The notes beneath the pieces are model-generated. The model was given only the letters and a program-made list of their open reading frames with translations. It was not told where the DNA came from and made no database searches. A program made the position numbers and the translations under genes. Of a stretch of 64,000 nucleotides of DNA, positions 35,450 to 47,141 are shown in pieces (position 1 is the first letter of the stretch; every line of letters starts with the position of its first letter). Location of the stretch: the NCBI GenBank assembly GCA_027922465.2, contig BQMF02000179.1, positions 310,001 through 374,000 on the forward strand, written 5' to 3'. Source of the stretch: Turritopsis dohrnii. Taxonomy: Eukaryota; Cnidaria; Hydrozoa; Anthoathecata; Oceaniidae.

Positions 35450-36650
35450 ATTTAAAGATACAGAATTAAGATGCAGATATTCCTATAATTCGAGTTACTA
35501 ACTTCGGCGAAATATTTCTACAAAGGCGATTGTATTACGAAGCAAACACTGACGGAACGACGAGAGGAAGCTCAGCTAATATGTACCTCACGATGCTTAA
35601 AGACGTTGATCGAATTAAATAAAGTTATTTTGACTTGATGCTATCGCAAAGACAATTTTATTGTAACAGTCCCTGTTGTTTGCGTCATGTTTTTGTTTTT
35701 GACAATCAAACACAAATATAATCAAAATAAATAAATAACAACACTCTCCTCCACATTTCTTAATTGACTTGTATATTTTAGCTAACAACATAACTGTATT
35801 TAACTTTATTTTAACAGCATAACTATATCCTAACTGACACATATTTTAACTAACTAATTTTAAGATATCTAAACTCTAGCTACGTCGTCTCTGGGACATA
35901 TAACTGTGTTGTGGATCACAACAAAAGCGATTTTATATCGTTGGTGGTGTACAACCACGCATCCCTGGTAAAACCTTTTCTTGTTATTCTACCTCTTTAT
36001 ATTGCAGTAAATAATACAGAACGTTGTTGGAATTAATCGTTGACACTTGACTTTAGGTTAGGGTTTCTCTGTAATTCAATCAGTTATTATTATCTTTTAA
36101 CGTCTTGTCCTACTTGTTTGCTTCAGGAAGTTTGTCTGTTTTTTTTTTATTGAACCAAAATTTCTTACTGAAAACAGTCAGATGGGAATATTTTAAGTGT
36201 GCGTTCATATCAGTCTTTAGTGTCACCTCCATTTCAAAAATATGAACCACTTGGCCGTGTATTAATTTGTTCGATAAAATATTTTGTGTGTAGCGGAGTT
36301 TGATTTCAACACTTCGGCAAAGTGACTTTTATTGTCAAAATTTTATTGAACAGAATGACATTTATTTCAGGGGTTTCATTATTTAGTGATCCAAAACCTT
36401 TTGGTCGTAAACGAATTCACACAACATAATGCTCATATCTACCATTTTGAATTTATACTTTATTACATTTAAGTCAAACTAAAATGTGTGAACATTATTA
36501 TTGCATAATTTATTAAACATCCGTTGAAGAGGTTTCCATTTGCATCGTATAGTTTCCAGACACCCTTTTTCATTTATGACGTGCTGAAAGTGATGACGTC
36601 ACAGCCATTTTCATTAGATTAAAATTGAACTAACTGCTAACCAAGTGTTA
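35450..36650. other. 5' flank of the BTB gene, no other gene seen
   Basis: This region should contain the BTB promoter and any 5' UTR exon. No TATA-like element could be tied to a start. The short ORFs have no family resemblance. Confidence 0.4.
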
Positions 36651-37877
36651 AAGCCCACTTTGTAATAACCGTCCCACTTTGTCCCGATTTGCAATAAAAT
36701 TGTCCGACTTTGTAGTACTTGTCCCACTTTGTAATAAGGCTTGTCCCACTTTGTAATAATTTTGTAATACCAAAGAAATGTGATAACCTCGTTCTCTGCT
36801 TTGTAAGGATTGATTAAAATAGTAGTACAAGTAATGGCGTTTTTGGAAGAATAAAAAAAAAACAAAGGACAAAAGCATATGAAATTTACATTTCATACAG
36901 CACATATTTGATGTATCTTTTTGAAATAGGCATGTATTTCATGACAAAGCGGGATCTAATAATAGTGTACCGAGAAACAAAATTGTGCACATAATTTCGA
37001 TGTATTATATTTTGAAATAACTGTTTTTTAATTCTTCTTTCTCTCTTTTTACAAATACCATCAAATAGCGATGAAAAGTAGTTGTGATGAAACACGTGGT
37101 ACACGCTTTTTTTTTTATAAGAACCAGTAAAATCTGACATGAGGCTGGCTGTTCTTATTTTTTGAGCCTTTTTCAGCCTGAATTGTTCTTATTTTGTTCT
37201 TAGCTTTAAGAACAAAGTTTCAGATTTCAGCCTCATTTTGTTCTTATTTATGGAACTTTCAGTAAAATTAAAATAAATCTTTTTAAAAGCAACTGTTTAA
37301 AAGCATGGTAGCTGTTCAGTAATGACCCGATATGAGTATGCAAGGTGAAAAAAAAACAACTTCTAAACCATTTGACAGTGAGAGAATTCACGTCATAAGT
37401 TGTTCCTATCATGAATTGTTCTTATTTCATAAGAAAATTCAGGCTTAGGCTGTTCTTAATTTTTGAAACATTAATTTGAGCCTCGGGTTGTTCTTATTTT
37501 GTTCTTATTTTTTGGCCAAATCTGAGGCTCATGTTCTTATAAAATTGTTCTTATAAAAAAAAAAGCGTGTATATGAATACGCACGATATTACGCTGTACG
37601 CTAAGGGCTAATTTTGCCTACGTTTTTATCGCGACTAAAATAATAAATTCCAAATCCCCCGATGAATATTGCAAATAATTCTAACATCTGCCCCTACAGT
37701 AAATTGAGACGTCAGTTTGTGGCTGCTTCTTTATAAAATGCCTGTTTGAAAAAAATTCTCCGAGGGTATTACAAAGTAGAAAATCTGGTTATTAAAAAGT
37801 GGGACAATCTTTATTACAAAGTGGGACAATTTTATTACAAATCGGGACAGGTATTACAAAGTGGGACGATTATTACC
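36651..37877. mobile_element. Element with iteron-built inverted ends (about 1.2 kb)
   Basis: The left ~110 bases hold four to five copies of TGTCCCACTTTGTAATA-type words. The right ~110 bases hold the same array in inverted orientation and the same spacing, including the odd variant TGTCCCGATTTG at the corresponding place. The symmetry of variants shows these are true inverted repeats. The interior carries no transposase but does contain a second nested element. The iteron resembles the CCCCACTTTGTAATT repeat at 5540 and 26736. Confidence 0.68.
37104..37571. mobile_element. Nested element with GTTCTTAT repeats (about 470 bp)
   Basis: The ends are inverted: TACACGC then a T-run and ATAAGAAC on the left, GTTCTTAT then an A-run and GCGTGTA on the right. 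GTTCTTATTTT recurs about eight times inside, together with GAGGCTGG/CAGGCTTAGG words. Target duplication not clear. No coding capacity. Confidence 0.6.
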
Positions 37878-38156
37878 CAACCATGATGGGGCCTCTTTCG
37901 GTACTACAGATTTATTGAGCCCAACTCAAAATGTCTTGCTATAAAGATTTGACAACTGGCAATTGTCGTTTTATGTGTAGAGTTCTTCTTAACCAACTTA
38001 GAAGTGTGAAAAACTTTAGATTCAAACATATGTTTATACAGCTATTATATTGACTACACCACTGCGTACACCATTTTAAATTTTTCAGGCTTCGTCAAGG
38101 AAGTTATCCATTTACAGTATGAAGCTATATGATTTTTGTCATTCTCCATAGATACC
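37878..38156. other. Upstream region of the alpha-kinase copy
   Basis: AT-rich, with no gene. An acceptor-like CTCCATAG lies six bases before the presumed start codon, so an upstream non-coding exon is possible. Confidence 0.35.
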
Positions 38157-38982
38157 ATGGGTAATGAGACCAGTAGTAGAACCTACAGATTACCAAACTC
38201 AAGTAAGTTCGCTGTGTTTAAATCTGAGTCATTTGCAGCTGGGGCTTCTAGAGACGCCTACATGGGAAATTGGATTCGCAACAACAGAGAATGTGAAAGG
38301 TGTGTTGTGAAAGTATACAAAAAGTTTTATGCAACCCAAATTGGTCACTGGGACGAAGATAGGAAAGCCGTTGATAAAGCCAAAGAGATGGCAGAGAGTT
38401 TTAATCATCTGAATTTATGTAATGAACGCATTCGATTGCTTGTTCCAGAAATTGCCAAAATCAAAGAGGTTGCGTGTTTTTATTTATTCGGCTTGATACC
38501 TTTCAGAAAGACTGACAGGTACCACGTTGGAAATTATGTAGCTATAGAGGATTACTTGGATGGGATCTATGAGAAATGGCTCTCCAACAATGGCTATGTA
38601 AATCAGAATTTAGACACCAGCTTAATGGAGTCGTTTTTCGCACTTCACCTTTCATCACTCCGGAGGAGATTTGCTAGTTTGTGACATACAAGGTGTAAAA
38701 AACGAAGGGGAGTATCATCTAACAGATCCTGCAATTCACTCAAGGTGTGGCCCTGGTTTCTATGGCCCCACTGACCTTGGAAAAGTTGGAATTCAACTAT
38801 TCTTTAAAAATCATAAATGTGGAGAGCATTGTAGGGGTTGGAAATGCTGGTATGAAGACTATCGAATCACAAATCATTTGAAGAATATTGGCATGGAGAA
38901 AGTCAAACGAGGTTCGACATATATGTTTTCGAAATTGGGGTCAAAGATATTACCTATGGCGTTAATAACAGGCGTCAATTAG
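38157..38982 (+). pseudogene. Alpha-kinase (MHCK/EF2-kinase type) copy, intronless, single +1 frameshift
   Basis: The presumed start is ATG 38157, in a strong context (A at -3, G at +4). The first frame encodes the N-lobe: CVVKVYKKFY holds the likely ATP-binding lysine, and VAIEDYLDGIYEKW precedes SNNGYVN. At the T-run 38634-38638 the frame is lost by one base. In the other frame, family motifs resume at once: a SHFT block, then SGGDLLVCDIQGV (catalytic/Mg-binding Asp and Gln), YHLTDPAIHS, YGPTDLGKVG, and the zinc-site pattern H-x-C-x3-C in NHKCGEHCRGW. Removing one T would restore a kinase of about 274 residues. Alpha-kinases phosphorylate Ser/Thr in helical substrates. The copy has no introns, which suggests retroposition or an intronless paralogue. 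The frameshift may be real or a homopolymer read error. Confidence 0.8.
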
Positions 38983-39091
38983 AAGCAATCCTGGAATGTT
39001 AAACATTCCAAAAAGAATTTAAAGAAACAATTTGTTTTCAGTTCTTTTATATGATGTGATACATTCATTTAATGCGAATAGAAGATGATTA

Positions 39092-40091
39092 TTGCCCCCG
39101 CAGCGAGCGTAAGCGAGCGAGGAGGCATAGTAGTTTCACGAAATAGGCGAATGTCAGTTTCCGATTTTGTTCATCATCATCTTCATCATCATCCTCCAAC
39201 TTTCATGTTGACGTTACACGGTGGTATACAATTATTAGCTGACTTTGCTTTTTTTCCATGTCAAAGCATGACACCGTAGGTGGGAGACAGAATGTTTATT
39301 TTCCTAATTTATTATTATATTATACTATGTTATTTAGGAAGTTTGTATGCTAAAATTGCTTAGACATTTTTCATATGACTTTTGTGTTGTTTTTGTGAAG
39401 TGAACGACAAGGATCTTAAAGCACAGCTTCTAATCTGGAATTTTGTCCACCATTTTTGTATATATGTTTTAGCTCTAAATCTTTCATTCAATAAATTTTA
39501 TTCAATGCACTGATTTTTGGCGGATCTTGCCTTAAAAAGATTTTAATTGGAGAAAGAAAGAAAAGTGACCAGTTTTTTGAGGGGGGTGACTAAAGATTTT
39601 AATTGGATTTCTGTTTATGCAAGAAAGCCTACAAATTGTCGTTCTTCGTGTTTTTCTTCTTTCTGTCCTCCAAAGATCATGATCAATAAAACATTTTTAT
39701 ATTTTTTTCTTGTTTTTTTTTTTGTAAACTTTGGCTATGTTTTGTTTCGAATCAAAGTTTTTTGAAAAAGTTTTTTTTTTCTTTTGGCTCTTACAGAATT
39801 TCTTTTAAAAATCTTAATCTTATTTTGATTATAAAAATACGTATCCATGGTTTTAGTTCACACATTTCTTTTGTTTGTAGCAAATACTTTCTGATGTTAC
39901 TTGTTAAGCCTTATTTACACTTTTGAAAGGTATATTAGCATCAGTGTGACATAGGATTGAGAGATAACAAAAAGTAGCAAGACTTTGTTTGTTTTTGTTT
40001 CCGTTGTATAGGCTTGCAATGTATGGCTTGCTGCGTGTACAAATTGGAATGTTTGAGCGCGGGGGCATTTTTAGCTAAAGCTACATGCTAG
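39092..40091 (+). mobile_element. Helitron-like element, family C (1000 bp)
   Basis: It starts TTGCCCCCGCAGCGAGCG after A and ends GCGGGGGCA, TAGCTAAAGCTA, CATG, CTAG, then T. It is a shorter copy of the same family as 12649 and 29531, with a reduced CAT microsatellite. The 5' end lies about 110 bases after the stop of the kinase copy. Confidence 0.85.
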
Positions 40092-40886
40092 TACAAATTC
40101 TAGTCGCCATGGCAACAAATCACGATTTCAATGCCAATGAGATTTCGATGACGCACAGGATTAGATAAAGTTTTCTCAGAAATCATAAAACTTCTCAGGG
40201 TGTCCGTTAAAGGAAGTGTAAATTCCCCACCACAGTCTATAGTCGATAATATAAGATTTCTGTTAAACATCAGTCACACCTGAAGCCTGCTTTTATGAAG
40301 TTGTTTTATTTTTATTTCAATGTCTCCCCCTCGAGTACAACTACGAAGTTTTCATGAAATGCACAGTGTGTCCCAGATGAATTCGGTTAAGGTTATAACA
40401 AGCCATAACTTTTCACACATATGTCAGAATTAAGCGATTTTTACACCATTCGATAGGATTGTATTCAAGGATTTCAAAAATACATATTTTCTCCTCTAAA
40501 AGATTTTGTTTTGGAAACAACTAAAGATTTTACCATGTAAAAATCCTCAAACATTCTTAATGGTTAATCAAGACATATGACAATAACAACTATGAAAGGT
40601 CGTTACCAAAATCAATAACAGTGGAGAAAACTTTTTGTTTCAAGTAGCAACTAAAGATTGCTTGATGTACAAAATTTTGTAGGAGCCCCCGTCTCACAAT
40701 TTTTAATTTCTTTATGTGATATTAACTTTAGTGAGTTCATTAACACCGCGATAAATTCTTAATAAACAAAAGAATAAATGCTCGTTGAAACTTACTTTTA
40801 TTAACCATTAAGGAATTAATGACCGCAACAGCTTAAAGAAATCCTATTTGCTCCAAAAGGTTTTGGACGAAGTCAATTAAAACATA
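40092..40886. other. AT-rich spacer, no gene seen
   Basis: A CAGTGTGTCCCAGATGAATT word near 40366 resembles the start of a mariner-type terminal repeat, but no matching right end was found. Otherwise nothing recognisable. Confidence 0.4.
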
Positions 40887-41505
40887 CAGTGTGTTTCGTA
40901 ATGTTGGAAATGGAAATTTTAAAGTTGTTTTTTAAATGAATATACCGAATTTCAAAATAATTTTTACATCAATGGAAACCCATTTTCAAGGTCTTTCGGC
41001 TAGTATATTTTTGTGAAAAATGAAAAAGTGGTTTTTGAAAAAATAAGGAAAATGTCTTGGAAAAATGTAATTAAATTTTTAATGGCCGATTAAGATGTGA
41101 GTGAAAAGAAAAGATTTTGTGAAACAATGACAGCAATTTGGAAAACAATAAACAAATTTAAGCTGTGTGTTCACAAAAAACGTTAAACGTTTATGTTTTA
41201 AAATATCAATTTGGGAGTCTCAGTGCAAACATAAAATTAATAAAAAATTTGAATGAATTCAGTGTTTTGAAACAATTAGCACGATGTAATTAAACTACGT
41301 GTTAATCGACCATTAAAAATTTAATTACATTTTTCGATGACATTTTCCTTATTTTTTCAAAACCCACTTCTTCATTTTTCACAAAAATATACTAGCCAAT
41401 AGAGCTTGAAAATGGCTTTCCATTGATGTAAAAATATTTTGAAATTCGGTATATTCATTTAAAAAAACTTTAAAATTTCCATTTCCAACATTACGAAACA
41501 CACTG
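40887..41505. mobile_element. Mariner-type foldback MITE with about 200-bp inverted repeats
   Basis: The ends CAGTGTGTTTCGTAATGTTG and the exact reverse complement at the right are flanked by TA (40885-40886 and 41506-41507). The similarity continues for about 200 bases on both sides (to ~41094 and from ~41301) with few mismatches. The single-strand form would be a long hairpin. The central ~200 bases are unique to the element and non-coding. TA duplication and CAGT ends fit Tc1/mariner. Confidence 0.85.
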
Positions 41506-41507
41506 TA

Positions 41508-41625
41508 TGTTTTTAAATATCAATTTGGGGGTCCCAGTGCAAAGATAGAATTAATAAAACCTTGTATGGATTTAGCGCTTTGAAACAATAAGCACGATGT
41601 AATTAAACTAGGTGTTTAATGGAAG
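41508..41625. repeat. Second copy of the MITE's central sequence
   Basis: Directly outside the right TIR, the sequence CAATTTGGGGGTCCCAGTGC and the following ~100 bases repeat the element's internal region 41205-41305 (AAACAATTAGCACGATGTAA is closely shared). This suggests that two elements or a duplicated core lie side by side. Confidence 0.65.
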
Positions 41626-42303
41626 AACTCATCAAGTTTTTTAGACTTCATCGAAATAGAAGGCACAGGGTTTTCAGTCAACACACATTGTCCTTTACGT
41701 TTTACGTCTTTGTCAGGCACAAACCTGCCCATATAGCTACTTGTTAAGATAATTTGCAAGTTCTGTTGGTAAATCGTAATCATTCAGACGCTCTTCACAC
41801 AACGCTTCAAATCGTGGTCATTTTTCAGATGTTTTCATATCTACATCTTCCATTAAGGGACGTTTCTCACCGACAACCTGCTCATCGGCAGACTTTTCTG
41901 GCTCAGATGCCACTTCATCATCCACTACAACTATTTGTTGTTGCTCATTTACTTTATCCGCCATGATGTCAATGATGTTGTCAGATATTTTTAACTCTCT
42001 TCTGAGGAAACTCAAGTCAACCGGCACGTGCGAGGATTAATCGATAAGAGGATGAACGGAACGCGGGGTTCCATTATGAAGGGGATGGGCTCGATTAACC
42101 AATATTAAATCGTATGAAAATTTTATATGAAATAAAATACAGGATAGATTAAATAAAATCGTAATAATGTCCAGTGTGGCGCCCCATAGTAAAGAGTGAA
42201 AACAAAAACGTAAAGTTAAAACCGACATAGCCACCATTTCACTGTTTCTTTGTTTTCTCACATTGTCGTAATAATCCCACAATACATTTCGTGGAATCGC
42301 CAT
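41626..42303 (-). pseudogene. Decayed minus-strand coding fragment, unknown family
   Basis: A frame from 42027 reads an acidic segment (MADKVNEQQQ, then VVDDEVASEPEKSADEQ) to a TGA after MKTSEK. Without changing frame it continues as PRFEALCEERLNDYDLPTEL to a TAG. In another frame, RFVPDKDVKRKGQ and ENPVPSISMKSKKLDEF follow. Upstream, 42037-42303 opens with an ATG and WDYYDNVRKQRN. Together they look like one protein broken by a stop and a frameshift. I do not recognise the family; its position among mobile DNA suggests a transposon-associated or processed gene. It lies head-to-head with the innexin, about 120 bases apart, so a shared promoter region is conceivable. Confidence 0.4.
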
Positions 42304-42424
42304 TTTAAGAATTACCTTTATATTTCTAGTAATTATCTATGAAAATGCTTTTCTCATCAGAATTTTGTGATGTGTGACGAGAGATTAATTGAGTTTCGAA
42401 AGGTGTAGAACCACATCAAACAGG

Positions 42425-44394
42425 ATGGATTTTAAAATACAAGGCGTCCCTTTCTTACATTTCAAGTTTGCTGGTTTGGATTCACCAAGCGACAAATACA
42501 ACCGTATATTTTTGTGCAAGTTAATGCTGACTTGTTCGCTTGTTTCGTGTGTGTTCTGGTATGTTTTATTTATTCGTTTCGTTTCGTGAGTAAAACCTTA
42601 CCCACAAGTTTAGTTGTTTTCAGTACAATATTTCGTGTAATTGAAGATAAAGAATACCCCAAAGAATTTAAAATATGAACAGATGAACTTGCTTAACTTT
42701 AATTTTGAGCACATCAAAACTTCGCCGCAAAAAAAAAAACATTTTTGAAATTTGTTTGGGACGTGAACTTGATGTGTCAGCTGAAGAAACCGCTCATATT
42801 CTTTACATTTGATTATACGAATGAGACACTTTCTGGCTAAAAGCAATGCTTAAACTGGACTTTGGTATATGTCTACTTTTACTTTTATTTTACAATAAAA
42901 ACTTGAATTTATTTTTCATCCAAACTGCCTTCCGTACTTAATGAATTTTATTATCTAAACCTCTGCTGGTCCTGTATTTCATTTTTCTGCAGGTATAACA
43001 ACATGTCATGCACTGTTCTTCGAGAAAAAAGAGATGACAACGATTTCAAACGCATTCAAGAATATGCATCTCATGCTTGCTGGATTAACGGTAAATTATC
43101 TTTTATAAAAAATCCATTAGCTACTACGGTATTCCCTCTAATAAACGCACACTCCAATTGACGGACACCTCTAATTAACAGACAAAATTCTTTTGCACCA
43201 ACAGTGTCTGTTAATTAGAGAGACTAGTATCTCATCTATCTTGTATGATGTCCATCTAAGACAGTTCAGATAAAATTGTTATAAATGAAGGTGGCGCTAG
43301 AAGCTACATTTAAAGTTCTCATTTCAGCTATGGATAATGCAGCAATGCTCCAAACACTGGAATAATCAGCCAATTGAACGTTTCATCAATCTAGCTTTTT
43401 AGCAAAGTGGATGAACTCTGATTTGTTTATAAGCTGAGCGAATACAAATGCTATGTACTAACAGTAATTTAATTTCTCCTTCAATTCAATTTTAGGTGTG
43501 TACCTTTACAAACAATTACAGGAGAATAAAACATCAATTGGTTACTATGGGATACCAATGGACCTGCAGCACGATGGTTCAATGACGTCAGATTCGAAAA
43601 CGTTAACCACGTGTTCTACCAAGCACCAATCAGATTGCGAGAAAATGGAGAAAGTATTCTATCTACAGTTTCAATGGTTACCATTTTATATTGCTATTCT
43701 TGCATTTTGGTTTTATTTTCCTTATCTTCTTTTCCGCCACGCAAATGAAGATTTGGTTACGTTGTTTCAAGGCGTGTCTTCGAAACAACTGACCAGTGAA
43801 GATATAAGGCGGATTTACTTTCACAAAACAATGAATACCCCCAAACGTCAGAAGCTCATATTTGTGAAGAACGCACTGATCAAGCTGTTGTATCTAATCG
43901 TTGACGTCGTGGCGTTCAAGTACACCGACACCGTTATGAACGGTCATTTCGAATCGTATGGCACCAGCTGGATCGCATTTAACGAGGACCAGCGTCATTA
44001 CGTTGGAGGGAGAAGGTTTTGGAGCGTAACTGAAGCCCTCCTTCCTTCTTTTGCACTATGTGACGTGCTGGAATTGAGTAAAGATCTTAAAGTTGAATTG
44101 ACAAACGACCTCAAGTTTGTTTGCGAGATGAAACAACACCTCGTAATGCATTACATATTATTGGTGATTTGGCTCGTTATTGTGGTTGGTATCACTGTCA
44201 GCTGCATTGGCATCATTTCGTATATAACGCAGTGTACTTTTGCCACATACGGGGTCACAGGCCATGACCCAAAATGGTCTCCAAAATCGATTTCAGTGCG
44301 TCAACGTGATTATCTGAATATTTTGAAGCGTGAAGATCATTCCCTTTATCAGGAGGTGATGAAGAAGTTGGAAGATCAGAATGGTTTGCATTGA
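42425..44394 (+). CDS. Innexin (gap-junction/hemichannel protein), three exons
   Basis: Exons 42425-42558, 42993-43090 and 43496-44394 join in frame to 376 residues. Exon 1 encodes the N-terminus and TM1, with SDKYNR before it as in other innexins. Exon 2 encodes the first extracellular loop, with MSC and the innexin word ASHACWING (usual form YCWIxG). Exon 3 holds TM2 with FYLQFQWLPFYIAILAFWFY, corresponding to the family's YYQWVP signature. It continues with TM3 (LIKLLYLIVDVVAF), the second loop with its Cys pair (ALCDVLEL and FVCEMK), TM4, and a short ~50-residue cytoplasmic tail. Innexins oligomerise in the plasma membrane to form gap junctions or hemichannels. Exon 1 could alternatively end at 42585 with the same phase, adding nine residues to TM1; the shorter form fits the family spacing better. 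The gene looks intact. Confidence 0.88.
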
Positions 44395-47141
44395 TTTTTT
44401 CATTGATTAATCCATCGATACTTTTATTAATTAAATTACTTTCCATGGACATAATTCATCACATAATCATCCTTCAAGTCGAAAAACAATTTTGACAACG
44501 ATTGTATCTATAATCAAGCAATCAATCAATCAATCATACACAGAAAAAACTCTGTAATACCCTTAAAGTTTGAACGTCAATCTTTCATCAAACTATCTGG
44601 CCCAACCTCGTTTTCATGTGTTGTTACACGCTAATTAACTTGATTAGAAGTTCTGCTGATTTTGTAAATCACTATGAAATTATAGTGAAACCTTATGAAG
44701 TCTTATAGTGGTTTCACTGCGATTTTCATCAGATTATGACATCAAAACGAGGCAGGGTACGACAGTTTTATCTATAGAGACGATAAAAAAGGTCTATTAG
44801 TTAATATCTTTCCTCGATTTTAAATCTTTTGACAAAACACCTTTTTTTCGTAGTTTTTCCTTTTTAAACTTCCAGCAATAAATAAATGTAAATCAGCTTC
44901 CATATCAACATTAACTTTGTGTGTTGCTGCTTTAAATCTTAAGATCCAGAAATCATTGCGACATATTTTGTCAGTCAGTCACCTGCTGAGTGCGATTGTG
45001 TCAAGAGACGTCGGGCAATTTTGTGAGCAATATTTTCAAGGAAATCCTTCAATATCCTCCAACAACCTCCATCTTTTTGTATTCTCTCAGTCATCATGGT
45101 TAGCAACTGTTTCATTCTAACCATTTGATAAAGCTCTTTTGATAAGGGCTGGTTTACATTTTGTTTCACATAAGGTTTTTAAACATCATCTTTATTTTCA
45201 AAAGGATTTTCAGAATTCTTTTACAGATAAAATTAACCGTTTTGAGAATTTCGTTGAGTTTCCTGATGGAAATCTAATTAGCTGTTTTTAAACAAATCCT
45301 TCCACTTCCCAACCATGTTATGTCATATTATGTGTGGAACGTTTGGAATGAATCGAGATCATTGAGCCATGAACAGCTGAGAACTGCATTTATTAATTCA
45401 TTTATTAATTATGTTATTCGTTGCCATATCTCCAACCGGGTTATGTTAGATAAAAATCTTAATAACCCTAATAGAAAAGGTGTTTACTGAAGGTATCTGG
45501 GTTTCTGTGATATATTTAATGTGGTTATTTCATTTTAGCAGATGGTTTGTAATCGATGATTTTACAGCTTAATTTCGATTTAATTTTTGATTTCAGTCGC
45601 TGTTGTATAAAACTTTATTCCCTACAAACGTTAACCACATTTAACCACATTTAACCACAGTTAACCACATTTAACCACAGTTAACTGTCCTTTTGAACAA
45701 ACTCATTTGAGAAGCAGGAGCAAAATACATCAAGGCTGCCAGTATTCATTTCAGAAATATGCAATATATACAACCATCTATTAGCTAAAACCTATTCCAG
45801 AATAAGAATACGATTTTATTTTCATCAAATAATTTTTGTTTTCATATATACACGTAATCTTTCTAAGCAACCAAGGTCAGCACTTTGTAGTAATGCTTAA
45901 AAAATGACCATCTTTTAGTAGTAATGTTGCTTAATTTGTTTTGAAGTATTAATTGAAAAATATGTATTTCCAGTCAAAGTTTTGTGTAAGTTTAAGTATC
46001 TAAGTGCAAAGTCTAAGGACACAATATTGCAACCTAGTGTAACACAACCTAGTGTAACACAGCCTAGTGTAACAAATGTGCTGTAACTATGCTAAAAAGT
46101 ACTACACGATTTCAACATTTCGTGTTGCTAATTTACCTAAGATCCTTGTAGTACTGTCGCTTATCGTTTTGAGAAAATTTACTAGTGTTGCTTATAAACT
46201 TGTTGCCTATAAAAAAACATGTAAGATTGTACAGCAGAAAATTTTGTAGAACCTTAGCCACTACAAAACATCCTGGTTAACTGGAACAAAGTTCGAGCGT
46301 TGAAGCGTGACGTCACGTGAATTATCAAAGTCCCAGCGTATGCTAATTAGACTATGACACATAAAAATATAGTCGGTCACCAGTGATGAGGAGAGGACTT
46401 TGCAGCAAGTCGATGAAATTGCAGGAGGAATGGAGAAATTGAGAAATTGCAAGAATTAAGAAATTGATTTGTACAGAGGAATGAAGATCAACTTCAGTTC
46501 AGCCTAATCTGTCATGCGCATGCGCTGAAACGATCTACCATTCAGCGGACAGTAATTCAAAATAAAAGTACTGCCTATGAATTTGTGTCACCACAAGCGA
46601 ATGACACGTAAAATGAGCATAGGGACGTTTTTGCAGAGGTGTGGGTTACACTCACTCAATGTGGCTGAACTGTAAATATCCCTTCAGTAGGGAGTCAGTA
46701 GGGAATTTGTTCTGCAGCATTATTTAGATCAAGGGGATACCCTGAAACCTGCAAATTTGTTTTGAAAACCTTCAATAATTAAAATGTTTACTTCATTCTC
46801 AAGAGACAATTTGGATTTTAAAGCGTAACAAGAGAAAAAAAATATAAATTAATTGATTATCCAAATTTTATTTGCGTATTTTCAAGGAAAGAACATATAA
46901 GATTCGAGACAATCCATCAACTGCAAAACCATATCATTCTGTTTCCAGACTAATATATTGAAGCATTTCCAAATTGGAACAGCGCCGTATAGTCTAGCCC
47001 AAGATTTATTTTGCCCACTCCAAGCGGTTTCCAATCCTGACTAAGTTGCCGCCTCCCTTTTTGTTTCATTCTATGTTCCAGTCAGTTACTTCTCCCTTTT
47101 TAGCCAAGTTTTTAATTGTTATTTATAATATATTTATATAA
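44395..47141. other. Intergenic AT-rich region with two short tandem repeats
   Basis: It includes a ~12-base tandem repeat (TTTAACCACA/G) at about 45628-45684 and a 15-base repeat (CCTAGTGTAACACAA) at about 46030-46072. The short ORFs at 44917-45169 and 46261-46452 lack family motifs and overlap on both strands. No RNA gene or element ends were seen. Confidence 0.5.

Noticed and set aside
44917..45169. Overlapping ORFs on both strands
   Set aside because: No family motifs, no splice support, and mutual antisense overlap.
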